Positions 13,091-16,839 of a stretch of DNA of 16,839 nucleotides are shown in pieces. Under the pieces are notes generated by a model that saw nothing but the letters and a program-made list of their open reading frames with translations, was not told the DNA's origin and ran no database searches. Positions within the stretch are counted from its first letter, which is position 1, and every line of letters begins with the position of its first letter. The DNA comes from an uncultured Brachyspira sp. (GTDB lineage Bacteria; Cyanobacteriota; Vampirovibrionia; Gastranaerophilales; Gastranaerophilaceae), in assembly GCA_900321895.1 (NCBI GenBank), contig ONYB01000022.1, positions 1 to 16,839 of the forward strand, given 5' to 3'. Made by a program: the position numbers and the translations under genes.

Positions 13091-14368
13091 TTAAGTCGGA
13101 ATTTTAATGCAAAATTCCGTACGAACATTTTCTTCACTTTTTACGGTGATTTCACCGCCGTGAGAGCGAATTATTTGTTGTGACAAATACAGGCCCAAAC
13201 CTGTGCCGATTTTGCGGAATTTTTTTGCCGCAGAATAGTATTTATTAAAAATTAAGCCGAGTTCTTTTTGCGAAATACCTTGCCCGTAATCTATCACGGA
13301 AATTGTTATAAATCCGGGGATTTCACCGGTTTTGATATCAATATCTTTTTTAGTATTGCTGTGCGATATTGCGTTGTTTATAAGGTTTTTGATAACCCTT
13401 TCCAGTTGTATAGGGTCTGCCGTAACTTTTATATCTCTTTGCGGTGCAAAGTGAACCTTTACGCCCGCTTGCATTGCCGCAATCGGGGTTACGTCGTTTA
13501 TAATTTTTTCGATAAAACCGTTGAGCTTAATATTTTCTTTGAGGAGTTTGATACCGTTTTCGTTAATTTTGTAGGTTTCCAAAACTATTTGCACAAGTTC
13601 GATAAGTTCTTTGTTGGAGGATTTCATATTTTTGAGTGCAACTTTTTGTTTGTCGTTAATTTCACCGAATTTGCCTTCCAACAAGAAGTTTAAGATGTTA
13701 GCTTCCGCAACGATTGGAACTTTTAAATCATGGGTAAGAGTTGCCACAAAATCCTCTTTAAGAGTTTCAATTTCCCGCTCGTTTGTGACATCTTTTATAA
13801 TAAGAACGTAGCGTTTTTTGTTGTCGTCCAAAGAAAGTCTTATTGAACTGATTGTAAAATTATTTGTTGGTGTGTGTTTGATAAAAATATCTCTGCTGTT
13901 GAGCCTTTCGAGGTTAAATTTTCCGTCTGCAAATTGAATGAAGTCGAGAATATTTTTACCAATAATGTCATGCCCTTTGATGCCGAACCAGCTTGAAATT
14001 TGCGGAGTTGCCCTCAAAATGTGCAGGTGTTCGTTTACGATTAAAATTCCGTCGGAAAGTGAATTAATGACGGATTCCAGCAGTTTGTTTTGACGCATGA
14101 GTTCTGCTTGATATTCAATAATCATTTTTTCACGGTCGTTGAGGGTTTCCACCATTCGGTTAATACTGTCCGTAACGTTTTGGTAAGTTGGGTGCTCAAG
14201 TTTTTCGATTTTTGTCGAAAGATTACCGTAACGGATTGAATTAACGGTGTTTGTGACTGTTCCTAGATAGTCGTTAATCTTTGACCAACGCTTGTTTGTT
14301 TGACGTGTAATCAAAAATAACATTATAAATACACAAATTATTCCGAGATTTATTAAATACCAGAGCAT
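13091..14368 (-). CDS. Membrane sensor histidine kinase with PAS domain
   Basis: Two-component sensor, 425 aa. One N-terminal transmembrane helix (about 3-21), with no sizeable periplasmic domain. A HAMP-like helical linker (about 30-75) and coiled coil lead to a PAS domain (about 95-195, NSLSDGILIVNEHLHILRA). HisKA follows with phospho-acceptor H213 in FVATLTHDLKVP. The ATPase domain shows the N box NLINNAISHS (328-337), G1 DYGQGI (360-365), F box 'FNKYYS' and G2 GTGLGL (388-393). With a single helix and a PAS, it probably senses an internal or membrane signal. No response regulator is adjacent, so it is an orphan here. Ribosome site AAAAAGG stands about 7 bases before the ATG. It is divergent from kdsC. 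Confidence 0.92.
   Translation of the reverse strand: MLWYLINLGIICVFIMLFLITRQTNKRWSKINDYLGTVTNTVNSIRYGNLSTKIEKLEHPTYQNVTDSINRMVETLNDREKMIIEYQAELMRQNKLLESVINSLSDGILIVNEHLHILRATPQISSWFGIKGHDIIGKNILDFIQFADGKFNLERLNSRDIFIKHTPTNNFTISSIRLSLDDNKKRYVLIIKDVTNEREIETLKEDFVATLTHDLKVPIVAEANILNFLLEGKFGEINDKQKVALKNMKSSNKELIELVQIVLETYKINENGIKLLKENIKLNGFIEKIINDVTPIAAMQAGVKVHFAPQRDIKVTADPIQLERVIKNLINNAISHSNTKKDIDIKTGEIPGFITISVIDYGQGISQKELGLIFNKYYSAAKKFRKIGTGLGLYLSQQIIRSHGGEITVKSEENVRTEFCIKIPT
13097..13119. terminator. Hairpin at the convergent ends of the NHL gene and the kinase
   Basis: CGGAATTTT (13097-13105) and AAAATTCCG (13111-13119) form a perfect 9-bp stem with a 5-base loop. It lies inside the last codons of the kinase gene and just past the stop of the NHL gene. 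Neither strand has an adjacent T-run, so it is a poor classical terminator but may mark or stabilise the 3' ends. Confidence 0.4.
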
Positions 14369-14394
14369 AATTTAACCTTTTTTATTGAATTTTA

Positions 14395-14430
14395 TGTTAT
14401 AATTATATCAGACTTTTTGCGTTATGTTAA
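14395..14430. promoter_or_regulatory. Overlapping divergent promoters of kdsC and the kinase
   Basis: The 16 bases TGTTATAATTATATCA (14395-14410) contain an extended -10 for each strand. On the plus strand it is TGT plus TATAAT (14398-14403). On the minus strand it is TGA plus TATAAT (14407-14402), which also has TTAACA (14430-14425) at exactly 17 bases. The two boxes share two bases, so polymerase could probably not occupy both at once. The plus-strand promoter lacks a good -35. Predicted leaders are about 26 bases (kinase) and 40 bases (kdsC). Confidence 0.6.
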
Positions 14431-14449
14431 TACTTAAAAAGGAAATGTT

Positions 14450-14932
14450 ATGGGAAAACTTCAGCTTCCGAATACGATAAAAATGGTTGTGACAGATTTT
14501 GACGGGGTTTTGACCGATAATTGCGTTTACATAAACGAAGATTTTACAATGAGCAGAAAGCTTAATTTTAAAGATATTATGGGGGTTCACCTGTTGAGAA
14601 AGAACGATTTTCAGATTGCGATAATCTCGGGTGAGAAAAATTCTGCAATCGAAACACTTGCGAAAAAGTTCAAGATTGAAGAAATTCATCAAGATATCAG
14701 AATAAAAATTGATGTTTTGAAATCTTTGATTGAAAAATATTCGCTTTCGCAGGAGGAATATGTTTATATCGGGGACGACGTGAACGATTTAGAATGTTTG
14801 AATTTTGCAAAATACAAGATAACAGTACCGCATGCCGTTGAAAAACTGAAATCCGCAGAAGGTATTCAGATTACGGAGAACGACGGTGGTGACGGTGCTT
14901 TTAGAGAGGTAGCAGATTGTTTGATTGGTTAG
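14450..14932 (+). CDS. kdsC: 3-deoxy-D-manno-octulosonate-8-phosphate phosphatase (KdsC, HAD family)
   Basis: Dephosphorylates Kdo-8-phosphate to Kdo for LPS inner core synthesis. A compact C0-type HAD of 160 aa. Motif I is VVTDFDGVLTDN with D16 and D18, motif II is the S60 of IISGEKNSA, motif III probably includes K86, and motif IV is GDDVNDL (108-114). The C-terminal signature GGDGAFREV (146-154) matches the KdsC 'GGxGAxRE' loop. The absence of a cap domain agrees with a tetrameric KdsC-like enzyme. A closely related alternative is the phosphatase of the sialic/ketodeoxynonulosonic acid branch; no partner enzyme is nearby to decide. Ribosome site AAGGAAA precedes the ATG. The next gene starts within its end. 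Confidence 0.88.
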   Translation: MGKLQLPNTIKMVVTDFDGVLTDNCVYINEDFTMSRKLNFKDIMGVHLLRKNDFQIAIISGEKNSAIETLAKKFKIEEIHQDIRIKIDVLKSLIEKYSLSQEEYVYIGDDVNDLECLNFAKYKITVPHAVEKLKSAEGIQITENDGGDGAFREVADCLIG

Positions 14933-16410
14933 AAACGATATTAAAAAAAATACGAAAAATGGACGGCTCGATTGACAAGTATAAAAAAGATACCGTAATC
15001 CAGTCTTTGCCGTCGTTGGCTTACGTAAACCGTGCCAAAAAGCTCATTGAGGGCGGATATTTGAAGGAGGCGGAAAATGTTCTTAATTCGGCACTTAATC
15101 TTCCGCAAGAGGACGCACTGGTCTACAAATATCTCGGAATAGTTGCAGAAAAAACGGGCAGAAAAAGCGATGCGATTGTTGCTTACAAAAAAGCTGCCAA
15201 AATTAATCCGCATGACAAGGATATTTGGCGTCAGTTGGGTTTTGTTTTGGTAAGCGTAAATTTTGCCGAAGAGGCTGCGGAATGTTTTGAAAACGCAAAC
15301 AAAATTACACCCCTGAACACAGATGTTTACACAGGTTGGGGCATGTCGCTTTTGAAGTTGAAAAAGTTGAATGAGGCTCACGAAAAATTTGTTCAGGCAT
15401 CAAAAATAGACAAATACAACTTTATGGCAATGCTTTTGTCTGCGATTGTTGAGATTAAAACAGGGCAGTATGACGATGCCGAGATGAAGTTGAAGTTTTT
15501 GGCAAGTGTCAGCCCGAACGAATCAAACACCTACGAATACGCTCATTTGAAGTATTTAAAAGAAGATTTTGAAGGAGCTATTCATTATGCGAAAAAGGCT
15601 TTGACTTACAATTCAATGATGTTACCGGCTTACGTTTTACTTGGCGAAATTTATTACAAATTGAAAGATGAAAAGAATTCACTTGCTGCATACAATCAAG
15701 CTTTTCAAAAAGAATTAATAAATGAAGAGTTGTATCGTGAATGGGGTACTGCATTACAGGTATTTGAAAAATATGATGAAGCTCAAGAAAAGTTTCAAAA
15801 AGTTCTTTCTGTTTCGCCTGACAGAATGGAAGCAAAGGCTGGCATGGCGTTGTGTCTTGCCTTTCGGGGTGAAGTCGACGGAGCTTTTGAAATTTTAAAT
15901 TCCTTATCAGAAGAAGATAAAAAATATTATCTTTCACAAAAAGCTTTCGGTTTTGCAGAATATCACAGCGGAAATTATTCAAACGCTGTAGACTGTTTCA
16001 AAAATGTTTTGAAAACCGAAAGTTACGACAGTAAATTGCTTTATTATATCGCAAAATCTTATCAGGCTTTGGATAACGAGGTTTTGGCAAAAGAGTATTT
16101 TGAAAAATCTGCAAGAGAAAACCCTTCTCATATCCCGACATACCTCGATTATGCAGACTTTTTGATTTCAAAAGGCGAGTATGCGGATTGCCAGAGAAAA
16201 TTGAGAAAAATACTCCGTGGTAACGAGAATAATACAGAAATATTAAATAAATTATTTTATGTCGGTTACATACTTGTCAAAGAGAATGTTTGTGAATATA
16301 ATGTGAAAGAAACACTTGCGATTGCAGACAAGATTGTTTCAATAAACAGTGATGATTTCAAATACCCGAACGAAAAGAGTGAATTGTCCGACATGTTGAA
16401 TAAGTTGTAA
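14917..16410 (+). CDS. TPR-repeat protein, cytoplasmic
   Basis: A 497-aa protein made mainly of tetratricopeptide repeats, with roughly ten to twelve units from about residue 37 to 440 (AEEAAECFENANKITPLN and KNSLAAYNQAFQKELINEEL are clear examples). It has no signal peptide or transmembrane segment, so it is probably a cytoplasmic scaffold; partners are unknown. The start is a TTG at 14917, supported by GAGAGG about 8 bases upstream and the 16-bp overlap with kdsC. The next in-frame ATG at 14959 (residue 15) lacks a ribosome site. Position between kdsC and an aspartokinase gene does not fix its role; envelope assembly or general scaffolding are both possible. Confidence 0.82.
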   Translation: MFDWLETILKKIRKMDGSIDKYKKDTVIQSLPSLAYVNRAKKLIEGGYLKEAENVLNSALNLPQEDALVYKYLGIVAEKTGRKSDAIVAYKKAAKINPHDKDIWRQLGFVLVSVNFAEEAAECFENANKITPLNTDVYTGWGMSLLKLKKLNEAHEKFVQASKIDKYNFMAMLLSAIVEIKTGQYDDAEMKLKFLASVSPNESNTYEYAHLKYLKEDFEGAIHYAKKALTYNSMMLPAYVLLGEIYYKLKDEKNSLAAYNQAFQKELINEELYREWGTALQVFEKYDEAQEKFQKVLSVSPDRMEAKAGMALCLAFRGEVDGAFEILNSLSEEDKKYYLSQKAFGFAEYHSGNYSNAVDCFKNVLKTESYDSKLLYYIAKSYQALDNEVLAKEYFEKSARENPSHIPTYLDYADFLISKGEYADCQRKLRKILRGNENNTEILNKLFYVGYILVKENVCEYNVKETLAIADKIVSINSDDFKYPNEKSELSDMLNKL

Positions 16411-16423
16411 AAAAGGATATGAT

Positions 16424-16839
16424 GTGCGAAAAGTAATAGTACAAAAATTTGGCGGAACATCGGTTGCAGATACCGAAAAAATAAAGCGTGTAGCCCAAAA
16501 CGTTATCAGGGAAAAGAAAAACGGAAATGACGTAGTCGTGGTAGTTTCGGCTATGGGGCACACAACGGATTATCTTGTAAAAATGGCGAAAGATATCAAC
16601 CCTAACCCGTCGGGGCGTGAAATGGACATGCTCCTTTCAACAGGTGAAGGTGTTTCGATTGCACTTTTAGCAATGGCGATTGAAGCTGCCGGTTATGATG
16701 CAGTAAGCTTTAACGCTATGCAAATCGGTATTTTTACCGAAAACGTTCATTCAAAAGCAAGAATTGTCGACATAAAAACAGACAAGCTCAAAAAAAATCT
16801 TGCAGAGGGCAAAATTATTGTTGTTGCAGGATTTCAGGG
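16424..16839 (+). CDS. lysC: Aspartate kinase, N-terminal part (runs off the window)
   Basis: First enzyme of the lysine, threonine, methionine and diaminopimelate pathways, phosphorylating aspartate. The visible 138 codons start with the catalytic KFGGTSVADTEKI motif. They continue with VVVVVSAMGHTTDYL and STGEGVSIALLAMAIEAAGY, all typical of the amino acid kinase domain of aspartokinases. The start is GTG at 16424, with AAAAGGA six bases before it. Nearby ATGs at 16419 and 16422 are out of frame. The gene follows the TPR gene by 13 bp, so it probably belongs to the kdsC operon. The C-terminal ACT domains lie beyond the window, so its feedback type is unknown. Confidence 0.95.
   Translation, partial: MRKVIVQKFGGTSVADTEKIKRVAQNVIREKKNGNDVVVVVSAMGHTTDYLVKMAKDINPNPSGREMDMLLSTGEGVSIALLAMAIEAAGYDAVSFNAMQIGIFTENVHSKARIVDIKTDKLKKNLAEGKIIVVAGFQ

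Noticed and set aside
13268..13693. Rightward open frame of 141 codons inside the kinase
   Set aside because: It is antisense to the HisKA/ATPase coding region and Phe/Cys/Tyr-rich as expected for a shadow frame. The opposite strand has clear kinase motifs.
15578..15982. Leftward open frame of 134 codons inside the TPR gene
   Set aside because: It is antisense to well-formed TPR repeats, with no ribosome site and no recognisable domain.

Overview
The window is AT-rich, densely coded bacterial chromosome. It combines flagellar genes, a Kdo-phosphate phosphatase (KdsC, an LPS-pathway enzyme implying an outer membrane), folate-dependent TrmFO, and a secreted Asn/Tyr-rich protein with an 'RLxRLE' type 21-residue repeat. 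I associate that repeat with non-photosynthetic relatives of Cyanobacteria. The best guess is therefore a Vampirovibrionia/Melainabacteria genome (Gastranaerophilales-like), inferred from gene content and not from any marker-gene comparison.

Layout. Positions 1-477 hold no gene. This stretch is an island of short repeats: an octamer array with an inverted partner, a strong rightward terminator, a nested palindrome of about 96 bp, and a second octamer array. It is closed on the right by the terminator of the leftward flagellar operon. The flagellar operon (2735 to 478, minus strand) is fliJ, fliK and a hook/rod-family gene, tightly packed. Upstream of it is a leftward gene for a small secreted repeat protein, divergent from trmFO. 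trmFO converges on and overlaps two leftward, translationally coupled genes for unrecognised but mutually paralogous membrane proteins. Next comes a rightward three-gene module: a zinc-finger membrane anti-sigma factor, an ECF sigma factor and an LTxxQ (Spy/CpxP-like) exported protein. It looks like an envelope or metal stress sensing unit, with a candidate ECF-type autoregulatory promoter. leuS (minus) converges on it across a double hairpin.

The right half starts with a GH77 4-alpha-glucanotransferase (malQ), divergent from leuS, followed 5 bp later by an exported TPR plus NHL-repeat protein. A histidine kinase without an adjacent response regulator lies on the minus strand. It shares an upstream region, and an overlapping pair of -10 elements, with the rightward kdsC, TPR-protein, aspartokinase run. 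The aspartokinase is cut by the window end.

Regulatory style. Several upstream regions carry an extended -10 element (TGn followed by TATAAT-like). In one case (trmFO) its position predicts a leaderless transcript. I found no rRNA, tRNA, CRISPR, transposase or phage gene. The most unusual items are the paralogous coupled membrane-protein pair, the sigma/anti-sigma/LTxxQ module and the related octamer-periodic repeats. I see no evidence for a complete new defence or mobile system.
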